Below are positions 1-11,503 of a DNA stretch of 64,000 nucleotides, piece after piece. Origin of the DNA: Myxocyprinus asiaticus (taxonomy: Eukaryota > Chordata > Actinopteri > Cypriniformes > Catostomidae); the NCBI RefSeq assembly GCF_019703515.2, contig NC_059351.1, positions 15,007,501 through 15,071,500 of the forward strand, written 5' to 3'. A program made the position numbers and the translations under genes. A model generated the notes under the pieces. The model was not told the DNA's origin. It worked only from the letters and a program-made list of their open reading frames with translations, and did not search any database. Each line of letters begins with the position of its first letter. The stretch's first letter is position 1.

Positions 1-165
1 GTGTGTGAAGCTGGAACACACTTCCCCAAAAAGAATTGCTGCGGCAAAATGTGGGTCTACAAAATATTGTATTGAATTGTCAGGATTGAATAGTTATTCA
101 GATGGCATATTCTGGTTGTTGTTGTTTTTCGTTCAGAATACTTTCCTGCATAAAACAATGCAATT

Positions 166-209
<44 letters not shown>

Positions 210-595
210 AGAATACAAAGACTTGGAAAAACTCTGGGATAGACTGATTTGTGTTAGTCATTTAAGCTCACAAAAGTTATTTCTTGTCTTTGGGAAATAG
301 ACTGCTCATCTAATGGCTTTGTTATTGTTGGCAATGTTATTTAGTTGATGCTGCCTCTGCGAGTGTGAGAGTGTGCATATTGCTACCAATTTACCGTTTA
401 CCTAACTTAGAGCACTTTTTACACATATTTCATTAAATTACTTTTATGCAGGCACAAAACTGAAAAACACATTTAGTTAAAGAAAGCAACTTGACAATAT
501 ATACCTGAAAGCCTCTTATAACCCAGTCAATACTTATCTTTTAAGGAATGTGTGTGTCTGTGTGTGTTTGTTTGTTTTTTGTTTTTGTTTTTCAG
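1..595. other. Intron sequence upstream of the first visible grin2a exon
   Basis: No coding exon is visible here. The stretch is AT-rich and contains a run of 38 T at 171-208. The last bases (about 565-595) form a T-rich polypyrimidine tract ending in TTTTTCAG, which is the splice acceptor of the following exon. The small open frame across the T run is low-complexity translation and is not a gene. Confidence 0.8.
171..208 (+). repeat. Poly(T) tract
   Basis: An uninterrupted run of 38 T residues. It could be the reverse-complemented tail of a retroposed sequence or a plain homopolymer; no adjoining element is recognised. Confidence 0.9.
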
Positions 596-710
596 ATATA
601 TGATGGGAGTTAGTCTGGGGGGTAAAGATCATTCATTCATGGATGATGGCTACCAAGTCAATCCCAAACTGGTTGTCATTGTTCTGAACACACAGAGGGA
701 ATGGGAAAAG
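596..710 (+). CDS. grin2a: grin2a exon: end of amino-terminal domain and linker to ligand-binding domain
   Basis: GluN2A is the glutamate-binding subunit of NMDA receptors, heterotetrameric glutamate-gated cation channels of the postsynaptic membrane. This 115-bp exon is bounded by TTTTTCAG and GTAAGA. It starts with the last base of a split codon and reads on in one frame ending REWEK. The segment [15 protein letters not shown] matches the conserved region just before the S1 half of the ligand-binding domain in GluN2 subunits. Its end is in phase with the next recognisable exon 14 kb downstream, whose first residues continue the family sequence. Exons for the signal peptide and most of the amino-terminal domain must lie before the window. 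The gene is called grin2a rather than grin2b-d mainly from the C-terminal tail; which teleost duplicate it is cannot be told. Confidence 0.93.
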
Positions 711-2559
711 GTAAGATAAAAAGTCTTTAATCTTTATATCCCCCTGAATCTTAATTTTCTTCCATTAGCTTTGCCTAGAAGGGGGTTCAGGAAGCATAAG
801 CAATCAATTTTCCGTTTACTAGCTCAAAGCCTTTTTGTGGCTGTGACGGAAAATGCAGTGGCCCTCACTGTTAGAGCAAAAGAACATTTCATTTATACTT
901 TCCATTTCACACCCTGTTTTTATTTATTTATTTATTTATTTATTTTATGCAGAAGACTTGAAAATGTCCCTTCTTAAGACAATGGTTTCATAACTGATTT
1001 ATTTGGAAATTATTTCAGGCAATAAACTGGAGCAGAGTGCATGGCCACATGTGTCTCTGTCATATTTAAATATGCTACTTATTTTCCTTTTTCATTTGTA
1101 TCTCTATTTTGGCTATTAACAGAAATAATTTGCTTGTTTTCTTTATGGTATTTTATTCTTTTTTTCTTTGCGCTTTACATGTTCTCCTACTCTATCTCGG
1201 CACTTCACACACTCATTTTCTTAATCGTTTGCTCACTCATGTGTTATTTTAATGAGTTGTTATATCTCTGAGGTGTGTTGGATGCTGTGTGTTTTGACAG
1301 TGCCCTGCAGTGTGAGTGAAGACACACACACACACACACTAAAACCCTGCAGTGATTGTGTGAAAAGTGTGACACTAATCATTTCTCACTGAGACGGAGC
1401 TAGAACAGGGTGTGAGCAAATCATGTTATAGAAGCTTATAGACAAACACACACACATGACAGAACAGGATTGCCCAAAACGTAAACCACATATGAGACAA
1501 TTATTACATGTGGTAAACATACCAGCCTTACATAACATTATGTTGTTACATGGGTAGTTGACATGACATTTCAAGCAGAGATAAGTGCAACATCTAAAAC
1601 TACTTAAAACATAATTTATCGAATTATTTTATAATTATTATACATGCTCTTTTTATGACCTAATTTTAATAAAGAGATTACATGGAGTATTTGTATTTTT
1701 AAAAATTCATTTATCACATCACAGGACCAATAACTGAGTAAAAAGATTAAGAAAGGTGATTAGAAAGGGTGAAAAACTTATTCACTTTTTCTTATACATT
1801 TATAAAAATGTATTAATGTCTCTTTTTGTTTGAAAACAAGAATGCAATCATTCCAATTTCTTTTTCAAAATGATCTTGTCATTAATCTTGAAAATGTTTG
1901 CTGATTAAGGTTTTTTTGTGAACAATAACGAAGACAAATGAAAAAGTCGCATTATGACGATAATCAACAATAATCTGATGAGAAAAAGAAGATATTAACA
2001 TTGCACTAACACAGTTTCTTTTTTTTTTCTTTTTTTTCATTTTTTTTTTTTTTTTTAAGTAATAAAAATCTAAAAAGAATTGATCCACAGTATGTTGGGA
2101 ATTTCCCCAAGACTAATCAGCTTTATCCATAATATGATCGTAATATTACAACTGAACAGACAATAAAACAAATTAACAGGTGAACTTGCAGAATTTATAC
2201 ACTAGTCAGAACGCATAAATTGCACTGTGAAAAACCCTGTTTCCTTAAAAACATGTTACATGTAAAACAATATCCTAAACGTGAGGTATTAACTTCTAAA
2301 ACGTAGTTAATACTTAAGTATAATTATGATATGCTTTTATTTAAGGAGCTCAGGTATTCAGGACAGTTTACTCATGTTGTTTACTCTTACATATAAAACA
2401 TTATTCTTTAATATGTTTGAACTATGTTTAAATAATTGTTATTTAAAAAGTAGTGTACACATTTTTCTAAATATTTGAATATTTGGTTGAAGTATGGTCT
2501 GTTACTGTTTTAAAATTGTTCTGTCATTTTGCTCATTATCATCAATTAAAATTGTATTT
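711..2559. other. Intron, AT-rich, no gene seen
   Basis: First part of the 14-kb intron. It holds a TTTA-repeat at about 917-947, a short CA repeat at about 1322-1339 and interrupted T tracts at about 2018-2056. No protein similarity is visible in any of the short open frames. Confidence 0.75.
917..947 (+). repeat. (TTTA)n microsatellite
   Basis: Tandem TTTA units in the 14-kb intron. Confidence 0.85.
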
Positions 2560-2995
2560 GGTAACACTTTACAGTAAGATTCCATTTGTTAACAATGTGT
2601 ATTGGGAAAAGCACAAATGAAATTTTTTTGACTTTTGTTACATGTTTTATGTTTTTTTTCTACTTTGGCACAAAAATGTTAATGTTCTCTCTTTGCACTG
2701 TCAAACAAACAAGTGATAGCCGTGCTGAAGCATTTTACCAATCCGAAATTAGCATAATTTATTCTGAAGTAATGGCCAGCATCGTCCAATCAATGCCAAC
2801 CATGTTAAAATCAAATTTAGCATTATAATTTCTGAATCTATGTACTGATTACCATTGTCCCATATCTTCCAACCATGTAGAGTGGTGGAAACATAGTCTC
2901 TAGCCTGAAACTGAACTTTTGACCGGAAGTTAGGAGTGAATTCACTTATCTGCATAGGAAAGCTATAGGATGCTCCCTTGCTCCCTATTTACACA

Positions 2996-3690
2996 AATTT
3001 GGGCCTCTGTCAGAAACCACATCGACCGGGAGGCCATGAATGCAGAAGGCGTGGTTTATGACTGCTCCTTCTGTCTCCCTCGTCGTGGGTAATTTGGGGA
3101 GGAGAATGAAATGAGCCGCCTTTGAGAACCAGTCCACTACAGTCAAAACGACTGTGTTGCCATGGGAGGGGGGAAGACCAGTTACAAAATCCATGGCTTT
3201 GTGCGACCAGGGTCTCGAAAGGACAGACAGCGGTTGGAGGAGCCCAACCAGGGGAGATACAGGAGGTCTTATTAATCGCACAGATGGGGCGAGCGGCAAT
3301 GAACCGGCTTACGTCCAGCGAAAGTGATGGCCACCAGAAATGCTGTCTAATAAGCATCTGGGTGCGAGTCGCCTTGGATGGTAAGCGACGTTGGATGAGT
3401 GACGCCACTGTAGGACGTGTGTCTGAACTGATTGTGGACGAATAACCGACCTGCTGGGCATATGGCGGGGGAGTGCGGTGTTTCGTAGCGCAGCATGGAC
3501 TTTAGCCTCCACCTCCCAGGATACCATGCCCACCACTCGATTGGTGGGTAGGATGGTATGCGGTGGAATGGTGGAGGTCTCGAATTCAAAACATCAAGAC
3601 AACGAGTCTGGCTTGATGTTCTTAGAGCCCAGGCGATACAAAATGATAAAATTAAAGCAAGTGAAAAATAATACAGCAAGCCTTTCTAGA
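2996..3690 (-). pseudogene. Gypsy copy 1 integrase fragment
   Basis: Integrase splices retrotransposon cDNA into chromosomes. Here the zinc-binding region is split between two frames on the - strand (about 3536-3309 and 3408-3010), with the conserved FWWPSL segment near 3340. The core domain reads [15 protein letters not shown], then [15 protein letters not shown], then [14 protein letters not shown] before it breaks off. The first two catalytic acidic residues (in MDFVTG and VVSDRG) are present. The third acidic residue and the C-terminal domain are lost with the truncation. It cannot be functional. Confidence 0.85.
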
Positions 3691-5040
3691 GTTTAGGCAT
3701 TTGGTGCTACGGATGTACTCTAGGTTCTTATGATCAGTCCTGATCACGAAAGGTACCCTCGAACCCTCTAATCAATGACGCCACTCACCCAAGGCCAACC
3801 AGACAGCCAGCAATTCTCGGTTACCGACGTCGTAGTTCCGTTCTGCTGGTGTTAAATGATGCGAAAAAAAGGCACACGGATGCATCTTTCCGTCTGAAGG
3901 AAGAGCTCTACGACAGGACTGCTTCAACACCAACCTCAGACGCATCCACCACGAACTGACTTGCAGGGTCGGGAGTTACAAGAATGGGTGTGGTAGAAAA
4001 CTGCTCCTTTAATTTAGAGAGTCCATGGGGACCAACAAAAGTCAGTGCAGGTGGAGGTGAGATCCGTCAGAGGTGTGGCGAGCTGGCTGTAATTTAGAAT
4101 AAATCTCTGATAAAAGTTAGCGAACCCCAGAAACCTCTGCAATGCCTTGTGAGAATCTGGGGTTGGCCAATCGGAGACGGCTCTGACCTTAGCAGGGTCC
4201 ATGCGCACTCCCTCAGACGAAACGATGAACCCCAGGAATGGAACCGACTGTGCATGAAAAGCGCACTTCTCCACCTTGACAAACAGCCGATTCTCTAGTA
4301 GTCGCTAAAGCACCTGTCTGACATGTTGAACATGGTCCTGGATATTCTGGAAGAAAATCAGAATATCATCAAAATAGACAAACACAAAACAATCAGCCAT
4401 GTCTATAAGCACATAATTTGCGAGCCCCTGGAAGACGGCGGGGGCGTTGACCGATCTGAAAAGCATAACCAAATATTCAAAGTGCCCCCTATGGGTGTTA
4501 AAAGCCGTCTTCCACTTATTCCCCTTCCTAATTCGGACAAGGTGATAAGCATTGCGGAGGTCCAACTGTAAAAATGGACGCTCCCTGTAAGTGTTCGAAA
4601 GCTGAGGACATAAATGACAAAGGATAGCGATTCTTCACCGTAATGTCATTCAGCCCCCAATAATCTATACAGTGTCTAAGCGAGCCATCCTTCTTCTCCA
4701 CGAAGAAGAACCCCACCCCTGCCAGCAAAAAGGAAGAGCTGACGAGACCGGCTGCCAGAGAATCATTGATATACCTGTTCATGGCCTCCCTGTCGGGAGC
4801 CAATAGCGAATACAGCCATCCCCGAGGAGGCAAGGTGCCAGGAAGCAATACAATTTCACAGTTGTATGGGCAATGAGGAGGAAGGGTCATGGCATGGGAC
4901 TGGCTGAACACCACCCCCAAGTCATGGTATGTCAACGGTACTCCTGATAAATCTGCCGGTTCATCCTGCAACGAAACACAAGACTGGACAGGGGAGACAG
5001 AAGAATGAAGACAAACATTATGGACTCCAAGCAAGAACAG
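3691..5040 (-). pseudogene. Gypsy copy 1 reverse transcriptase and RNase H, degraded
   Basis: Reverse transcriptase copies element RNA into DNA. On the - strand, 5034-4528 carries FVEKKDGSLRHCIDYWGLN of the fingers. 4565-4305 carries [12 protein letters not shown] and the catalytic box, which reads VYFDDILIF. 4274-4014 carries the thumb ([18 protein letters not shown] and [12 protein letters not shown]). RNase H similarity follows to about 3691 but is spread over frames. Frameshifts separate these segments, for example near 4290 and 4565. The usual tyrosine-leucine pair of the Gypsy YLDD box is replaced by YF while both aspartates survive. Confidence 0.88.
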
Positions 5041-5050
5041 TGTTGGTTGA

Positions 5051-5494
5051 TTAGTCTATGTGTGGGTTGTGCGTTACCAACCAACCATGCCCCAACACTA
5101 CTGGTGCCAATGGAGATTGGATCAGGTAAAAGGATAACTGCTCTGCATGATTGCCAGAGACGAACGTGACTGACTTGTTGGACTGGGTGATGACTGACAG
5201 GGGCGTGCCACTGAGGGTGTGGGTGGTGATAGGTTCATCCAACTGGACCATGGAAAGCCACCATTTGGAAGCCAAGTCAATGTCCAAAAAGTTCCCTTCG
5301 GCTCCGGAATCCACCAGGGCTGTAACCATGTGACAGGTAGATCCATACTGCAGCTGGGCCGGGAGAAGTGTACGAAGTCCGGGGGCTTTGTCCAAAGGTG
5401 TTGTGATCGCCAGTAACCCCCTTCCAACTGACAAGCGGTGTCTTTTACCAGACAGGAAGCAGAGAGTTGGCCAGACCGGGCACAATGAAAGCAT
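5051..5494 (-). pseudogene. Gypsy copy 1 protease region
   Basis: This 147-codon frame contains ALVDSGAEGNF, the active-site signature of retroviral-type aspartic proteases that cleave the Gag-Pol polyprotein. It ends VLGHGWLVTHNPHID, a conserved motif at the protease end in fish Gypsy elements. It starts within what should be the zinc-knuckle region (CPVWPTLCFLSG), which is already altered: the CX2CX4HX4C pattern is not intact. The adjoining reverse transcriptase frame is separated by a stop near 5040. Confidence 0.82.
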
Positions 5495-5529
5495 AGTCCA
5501 GTAACGAGGCGTCGCTGCTTCTCCTTATG

Positions 5530-6381
5530 TGAAATCTAAGTTCTACCGACTTGCATGAGCTTAGTGTCAGGTGTGATTCTGGTGACCTGGCTGAAGTAGT
5601 GGAGAGAATGGCCAGCTGCCCAAGGAGGTGGAGAGCAGACAGCGTAGGGCCAGGTGTTGATCGACTTGGATAGCCAGAGCCACTAAATCGTCGAAATGTG
5701 GGGGTAGATCCAAAGGATAGATTTCATCCTGGATGTCGTCGGAAAGCCCATGCAGAAACCGGTCCCACATGTCATGATCATTCCACTCACAAGAAGCAGC
5801 CAGGGTGCAAAACTCGATCACATAATCTGAGACTCGTCGATCTCCTTGAGACAGTCTGGATAAGACCCTCGCAGCCTCCCAACCTTGAGCCGAGTGATCA
5901 AAAATTCGGCGGAGCTCCGTGGAAAAAGAATGAAAAGAGGCGCAACAAGGATGTCAGTTGTCCCATATGGCAGTCCCCCATTCACCAGCCCTTCTGGTGA
6001 GGAGTGTGATCACACACGCCACCTTCATAGTCTCCGACGGGAAAGCAGAGGGCTGTAACTTAGAAGAACAGGGAACATTGTGAAATGATTGCGCTACAGG
6101 ATCCCTCCTCACTTGAATACGGGATTGGAGGAGGGATATGAGCCTCTGAACACCCAGAAATGTGGGGAACCGCTGGTGAGGGTGCTCCTTGAGAGGGACC
6201 AGCATGGAGAGGTAGACGGAGTTGTTGAACAACACAGGTCAGCGAGCTGCAACGCCATCATCTCCAGAGGGGTTCGATGCGGAGATTTGATCCTGCTGAA
6301 GTCCTAGTAAGGCTCCCTGCTGAGAGGGGGTGGAGCGAAGAGTAGATTCCTCTACTGGGTCCATACTTGGCTAGATTGTTC
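5530..6381 (-). pseudogene. Gypsy copy 1 gag, degraded
   Basis: Gag forms the retrotransposon particle. On the - strand the start region just inside the LTR (near 6362) reads MDPVEE, like the start of the related copy at 46605. The frame at 6235-5954 has QPSAFPSETMKVACVITLLT and the frame at 5821-5567 has FCTLAASCEWNDHDMWDRFLHGLSD in pieces, both recognisable Gypsy gag blocks. Frame changes at about 5950 and 5830 break the protein. Confidence 0.78.
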
Positions 6382-7101
6382 TGTCAGAGAGTGAGAGTGA
6401 GACAAAGGGACCCAAGAGCAGAGGAACAGTTCAAAGGATTTATTAACAATAAATGATAACTTTAACTGTGCTGGCAAAGACTGGAGATCCTGGCACCGGC
6501 TGCAGTTGAGGGAAGGATTTTTGGGGATGATTGTGTGCCGTAACCGCACAATGGGCAGATCCGTGAAGAGTGTGTTTGTAGATAAGTGTGTGCTTTGTGG
6601 AAGTCAGGAGCAGATTCGTAGGAATCCTCCGTAGAAGCGTAGTGAGGTGTAGAGAACAACGGCCAGCAGATTGGAAGGCAATCACTTTCCCGACACGCGG
6701 GCAGAGACGAGGAATCCTTTGTTGAAGATTCGTGAGTGCAGAGTACAAGCGTACAGCAAGCTGGAAGGTAACCACACTCCTGACACAGAGGCAGAGATGG
6801 GCAACCAATCAGATACATGAGACAGGAGCAACTAGGCAGAGAGAGTGAGGTAAGTTACTTCACATCAAACAACAATCTTGCAAGGATACTGAGAACACGA
6901 AGGGTTTAAGTAGGGAGTGAATTAGAGGAGAAACAGGTGTTGCTAGCAGGCTAGTTAGTGGCATGATATGCTTTCCCCAAGGAACAATCAATATTCCCAT
7001 GGAAACACTGATCATGCATGCCAGCTTCGCATGCGAGACATGAGGGAGAGAAAATAGCAAAACACACAGAATAAACCAACAAACACACCGGAGCCATGAC
7101 A
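6382..7101 (-). repeat. 5' LTR of Gypsy copy 1
   Basis: On the - strand this begins TGTCATGGCTCCGG at 7101 and ends in TGACA at 6382, directly before gag. The Gypsy copy at 45957 starts almost identically (TGTCATGGTTCCGG) and its LTR also ends TGACA. An AATAAA polyadenylation signal lies on the - strand near 6450, within an AT-rich stretch. The inner boundary is inferred from the homologous element; no partner LTR survives to confirm it. Confidence 0.75.
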
Positions 7102-7753
7102 AAAACACAATGTACACGCAATGAGGATGCGGGGTCGCACGAGGTTAACAAAGATTTATAAATGCTGTTAGTTCTAGATGCCTAATGCATTAACTAATAT
7201 TAACGAACGGAACTTTATTGTAAAGTGTTACCTGTTATTTTACTCGACTAAAATGATTTACTATTTTAGTCAGGGTGAAATGTACTTAAATTAATAAATA
7301 TGACTGTGATGAGGAGGAGGGTGTGGATGGCCGGTGCTGAGTCAACTGATCAGCGGGAGAGTGAGATAAAGGGGAGTTGAAGATGCCAGTTCGAGAAAGA
7401 TTCATTTCAGAATCAGCTTTATTGCCAAGTATGCTTACACATACAAGGAATTTGTCTTGGTGACAGGAGCTTCCAGTGTACAACAATACAAAAACAGTAG
7501 CAAGACATAGATAATAATAAAAAATAAAACTAATTATACACATACGTACAGACACACACATACATACATACACACATACACATGGGTAGTGCAAATCTAA
7601 TACAATCTGTTATGTACAGTGCAAACGTTTTTTTTAATTATTTATTTATTTTTTATTTAGAGGAATGAAATGGCAGAAGAGGTTGGGTGTGTTGGATAAA
7701 TATAAGAAAGACTAAACTGTGTATTGCACATATTTATTGCTCAATGGGGCAGT

Positions 7754-9500
7754 TTAGCTGTTCATGAGATGGATAGCCTGAGGGAAAAAACTGTTCCTGT
7801 GCCTGACTGTTCTGGTGCTCAGAGCTCTGAAGCATTGGCCAGAAGGCAACAGTGCAAAAAGGAAGTGGGCAGGATGAATGGGGTCCAGAGTGATTTTTCC
7901 AGCCTTTTTTCTCACTCTGGAAGTGTATAGTTCTTGAAGGGGGGGCAGGGGGCAACCAATAATCCTCTCTGCTGTCTGAACTGTCCTTTTGTAGTCTTCT
8001 GATATCTGATTTCGTAGCTGAACCAAACCAGACAGTTATTGAAGTGCAGAGAACAGACTCAATGACTGCTGAGTAAAACTGTATCATCAGCGCCTGTGGC
8101 AGGTTGAATTTCCTCAGCTGGCGAAGGAAGTACAACCTCTGCTGGGCCTTTTTCACAGTGGAGTCAATGTGGGTCTCCCAGTTCAGGTCCTGTGAGATGG
8201 TAGTGCCCAGGAACCTGAATGACTCCACTGCTGCCACAGTGCTGTTTAGAATGGCGAGGGGGGTCAATGTTGGGGTGTTTCTCGTAAAGTCCACAGTGAT
8301 CTCCACCGTTTTGAGTGTGTTCAGCTCAAGGTTGTTTTGACTGCACCAGACAGCCAGCTGTTTAACTTCCCTACTGTATGCAGACTCATCGTCATCTCGG
8401 ATGAGGCCGATGACAGTAGTGTCGTCTGCAAACTTCAAGAGCTTGACAGAGGGGTCCTTGGCAATGCACTCATTGGTGTAGAGGGAGAAGAGTAGTGGGG
8501 AGAGCACACATCCCTGGGGGGCACCAGTGCTGATTGTACAGGTGCTAGAAGTGAGTTTTCCCTGTCTCTCAAGCTGGTAATCCACTGACAGATGAACATG
8601 GGAACAGAGAGTTGGTGTAATTTATTCTGGAGTATAGCTGGGATGATGGTGTTGAAAGCCGAACTGAAGTCCACAAAAAGGATCCTTGCATATGTCCCTG
8701 GTCTGTCCAGATCTTGCAGGATATGATGCAATCCTATGTTGACTGCATCATCCATAGACCTGTTTGCTCTAAGAAAATTGACAGGGATCTAGAAAGGGTC
8801 CAGTGATGTTCTTCAGGTGGACCAACAGCAGTCTCTCAACTGATTTCATGACCACAGACGTCAGGGCGACAGGTCTGTAGTCATTAAGTCCTGTGATTTT
8901 TGGTTTCTTTGGGACAGGAATAATGATTGAGCATTTGAAGCAGCATGGGACTTCACACTGCTCCAGTGATCTAATGAAGATCTGTGTGAAGATGAGGGCC
9001 AGCTGGTTAGCACAGGATCGAAGACATGCTGGTGAGACGCCATCTGGGTCTGAAGCCTTCCTCGTCTTTTGTTTCCGAAAGACACAGCTCACATCATCTT
9101 CACAGATCTTAAGTGCAGGTTGAGTAGCAGGAAGGGGGTGGAGGGGGTTGCAGGAGGTGTTGGTGTGAAGGTCAGAGTGGGTGTTGTGTGTGAGATTGGG
9201 CCTTTGAAGTCTGCAGCAGAACACATTCAGGTCGTCAGCCAGTTGTTGGTTCCCGACAGGGTTGGGGGTAGGAGTCCTGTAATTTGTGAGTTGTTTCATG
9301 CCACTCCACACTGATGCAAGGTCGTTAGCTGAAAACTTCTCAGAGTATCTTATTTTAGCCACTCTGATTTCCCTGTTCAGTGTGTTTTTGGCCTGATTGT
9401 ACAAGACTTTATCCCCACCCCTGTAAGCATCCTCTTTGGCCTGATGAAGCTCAGGTTTGTCATTGTTGAACTTTAAATAAGTCCTAGTAGGAATGCGCAT
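7754..9500 (-). pseudogene. LINE reverse transcriptase, frameshifted
   Basis: This enzyme primes reverse transcription at the nicked target. The frame 9500-8769 holds the fingers, with KASDPDGVSPACLRSCANQL and IIPVPKKP then LNDYRPVALTSVVMK. The frame 8755-8580 holds ILFVDFSSAFNTI, carrying the first catalytic aspartate. The frame from 8585 holds GAPQGCVLSPLLFSLYTNE and the catalytic FADDTTV box, then the thumb (FLGTTISQDLNWETHID). The C-terminus continues in another frame at 8026-7754. At least three frameshifts are needed, so the protein is dead, although all the main catalytic motifs can still be read. Confidence 0.88.
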
Positions 9501-9521
9501 ATCCTCACAGAAACTGATATA

Positions 9522-10480
9522 TTATGTAACAGTATCTGTGAGCTCATCCAGGTTTGTTGCTGCAGCCTCATAAACACTCCAATCCATGCAATCGAAGCAG
9601 GCTTGTAGTTCCCGCTCTGCTTCATTGGTCCATCTCTTTACAGTCCTTACTACTGGCTTGGTTGATTTTAATTTCTGCCTGTAGGTTGGAAGAAGATGAA
9701 CCAGACAGTGATCAGAGAATCCCAAAGCTGCTCTAGGGACAGAGTGATATGCATCCTAATTTAATTAATTAATTTTTAATTAATTATCCTTTATTGTTGT
9801 GTAACAATGATCCAGTATGTTCCTGTCTCTGGTGGGGCATGTGATATGCTGTTTGTATTTGGGCAGTTCACGTGTGAGATTTGCTTTGTTAAAATCCCCA
9901 AGAATAATAATAACTGAGTCCGGGTATTGTTATTCCTTGTCTGTGATTTGATCAGCCAGCTGTTGCAGCACTGTGTTCAAACACGCGTTTGGCGCGATAT
10001 ACACACACCAGAATAAACGAGGAAAAATACCGCGGCGAGTAGAAAGGCTTACAGTAAATAAAGAGGGCTTCCAAATTAGGACAGCACATCCTCTTTAACT
10101 TTGTTACATCTGTACACCAACTTTCATTGATATAAAAGCATGTTCCACCACGTCTTGTTTTCCCCGTTAACGCCTTGATGTGATCCGCTCTGAACAGCTG
10201 GAAGCCCGGCAGATGTAACGCGATGTCTGGAATGGCTTCACTCAGCCAGGTTTCTGTGAAACACAAGGCAGCAGAGGTTGAAAAGTCCTTGTTTGTGTGG
10301 GTGAGGATATGTAGTTCATCCGTTTTGTTAGGAAGAGAGCAGAGATTCGCTAAGTGAACACTCGGTAGCGCTGTTCGAAATCCGTGCCGACGGAGTTTGA
10401 CCAGCGCACCGGCTCGTCTCCCTCACCTGCATCTCTTGAACAGCAGAGCTGCGCCTCCAACTTAAATGTCTAGCAAAATG
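9522..10480 (-). pseudogene. LINE endonuclease region, degraded
   Basis: This apurinic-type endonuclease nicks target DNA for the LINE. The frame 10266-9952 includes CFTETWLSEAIPDIALHLPG, containing the TETW motif of the active site, then RGGTCFYINESWC. The frame 9725-9522 starts [15 protein letters not shown], the conserved SDH motif near the end of the domain. Between them (about 9950-9730) the frame is interrupted by a stretch rich in TTAATTAATT. The N-terminal end towards 10480 is only weakly readable. Confidence 0.82.
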
Positions 10481-10805
10481 TCTGAATATTCGAAAACCGG
10501 GAAAAGATTGTCTGGTACATGCTGTCGAATGTTCAGCAGTTCATCTCTGTTAAAACTGACTGGAAAAAGATGACTAAACACAGGACAAACAAACAAAAAC
10601 AACAAAAGAACTGAGGAGCTCCACACCGAGGCAGCTCTAGGGCTTTACTGGTTGTTTAGATCAGTGTTACTATCAGAAATAATTAATAATTATTTCTTTA
10701 GTTATTAATTAATATTTAAATTTATTAATTGAATCTAACTCATTAAAACCTCATATGGGGCTCCAGTAAATGTAGTGCGCTACGTTTAGGAGCAAGTTTG
10801 GTTAT

Positions 10806-11056
10806 TAGCAATAATTAATAATTACCAAAGATAATTATTAATTATTAAAATCATTAGAACATTGATGAGAATCAATGTTAGCTTTTCTAATCCTTTAAAT
10901 CAACAATTATCAAAGATAATCGTTAATTGTTAACATCGATGAAACATTAATTAAAATTAACACTAGCTTATTGATCATTCACATTCAACAATCATCAAAG
11001 ATAATTATCAATTATCAAAAATCAATAGAATATTAATAAGGATTAACATTGACGGG
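10806..11056 (+). repeat. Threefold diverged AT-rich repeat
   Basis: Three units of about 70-95 bp (10806-10900, 10901-10985, 10986-11056) share the core ATCAAAGATAAT (ACCAAAGATAAT in unit 1). Each follows it with an AATTATTAATT-type palindrome, an ATCATTAGAACATTGAT-like motif and an AATNTTAGC-like motif. Units are diverged but clearly in tandem. Confidence 0.7.
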
Positions 11057-11393
11057 GCACCATCCGGGAATCAGGGACTAATAACCAGATAGTATAACAG
11101 TCTCAATATTAGATTGTTTTCTTAGGAAAATCGACATCCGAAGAATATCGATTTTCGGGAAAAAAAACAATGAATGAAGGCTTGAATCCGAGCATTGACA
11201 TCCCGTCAGCATGACACAGGCATATGCGAAACAAACCAAAACACTTCTCTTTGTAATATAAACAAAGTTTATTTATGCAGTAATAGCAATTAATAATTAA
11301 TACAATGCAGTCAATAAACTTCCGACTTACAACTACAAACTAAACAGTGATATGATTAGATATGGAAATCAAAATAATCTTATAAAACATGAG

Positions 11394-11413
11394 GGTGTGT
11401 GTGTGTGTGAGAG

Positions 11414-11478
<65 letters not shown>

Positions 11479-11503
11479 TTAGTACGAGAGAGAGAGAGAG
11501 AGA
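11394..11503 (+). repeat. (GT)n and (GA)n microsatellite
   Basis: GT repeats at 11394-11409 and 11417-11477 are separated by GAGAGAGC, and a short GA run follows at about 11486-11503. The open frame crossing it is low-complexity translation. Confidence 0.92.

Larger units (their letters stand above)
2996..7101 (-). mobile_element. Ty3/Gypsy LTR retrotransposon copy 1, 3'-truncated
   Basis: Read on the - strand the order is LTR (7101 to 6382), gag, protease, reverse transcriptase, RNase H, integrase. The integrase core stops abruptly near 2996 just after its conserved SDRG motif, so the rest of integrase and the 3' LTR are missing. The coding regions carry several frameshifts and stops. Gag and pol are close in sequence to the Gypsy copy at 45957-51684, so the two belong to one broad lineage. 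The element sits inside a MITE, in antisense orientation to the host gene. Confidence 0.88.
2560..7232. mobile_element. MITE-like DNA element (ends GGTAACACTTTAC) split by a Gypsy insertion
   Basis: The left end reads GGTAACACTTTACAGTAAG and the right end is its inverted counterpart, finishing in TTGTAAAGTGTTACC. The sequence inside both ends (for example AATGCATTAACTAATATTAA near 7185) is of the kind seen in a very common short non-autonomous element of cyprinid genomes. The flanking octamers TTGTATTT and TGTTATTT agree at 6 of 8 positions, compatible with the 8-bp duplication of hAT-type elements. Most of the interior is a foreign Gypsy retrotransposon on the - strand. About 2700-2995 is not recognised and could be MITE interior or another fragment. 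Confidence 0.6.
7405..10660 (-). mobile_element. Non-LTR retrotransposon of the CR1/L2/Rex1 group
   Basis: On the - strand the element runs from about 10660 (5' end) through an endonuclease (10290-9522) and reverse transcriptase (9500-7754) to a 3' tail near 7408. Its + strand copy, AGAATCAGCTTTATTGCCAAG, is a very common terminal motif of such LINEs in fish. It lies inside the split LTR at 7305-12696 and antisense to grin2a. Exact family assignment within the CR1/L2/Rex1 group is left open. Confidence 0.85.

Noticed and set aside
5..247. 80-codon open frame across the poly(T) tract
   Set aside because: The frame depends on a run of phenylalanine codons from 38 T; no similarity and no gene context.
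2985..6381. Idea that the pol-like frames are a domesticated host gene
   Set aside because: Multiple frameshifts, stops and a truncated integrase; an ordinary dead Gypsy copy.
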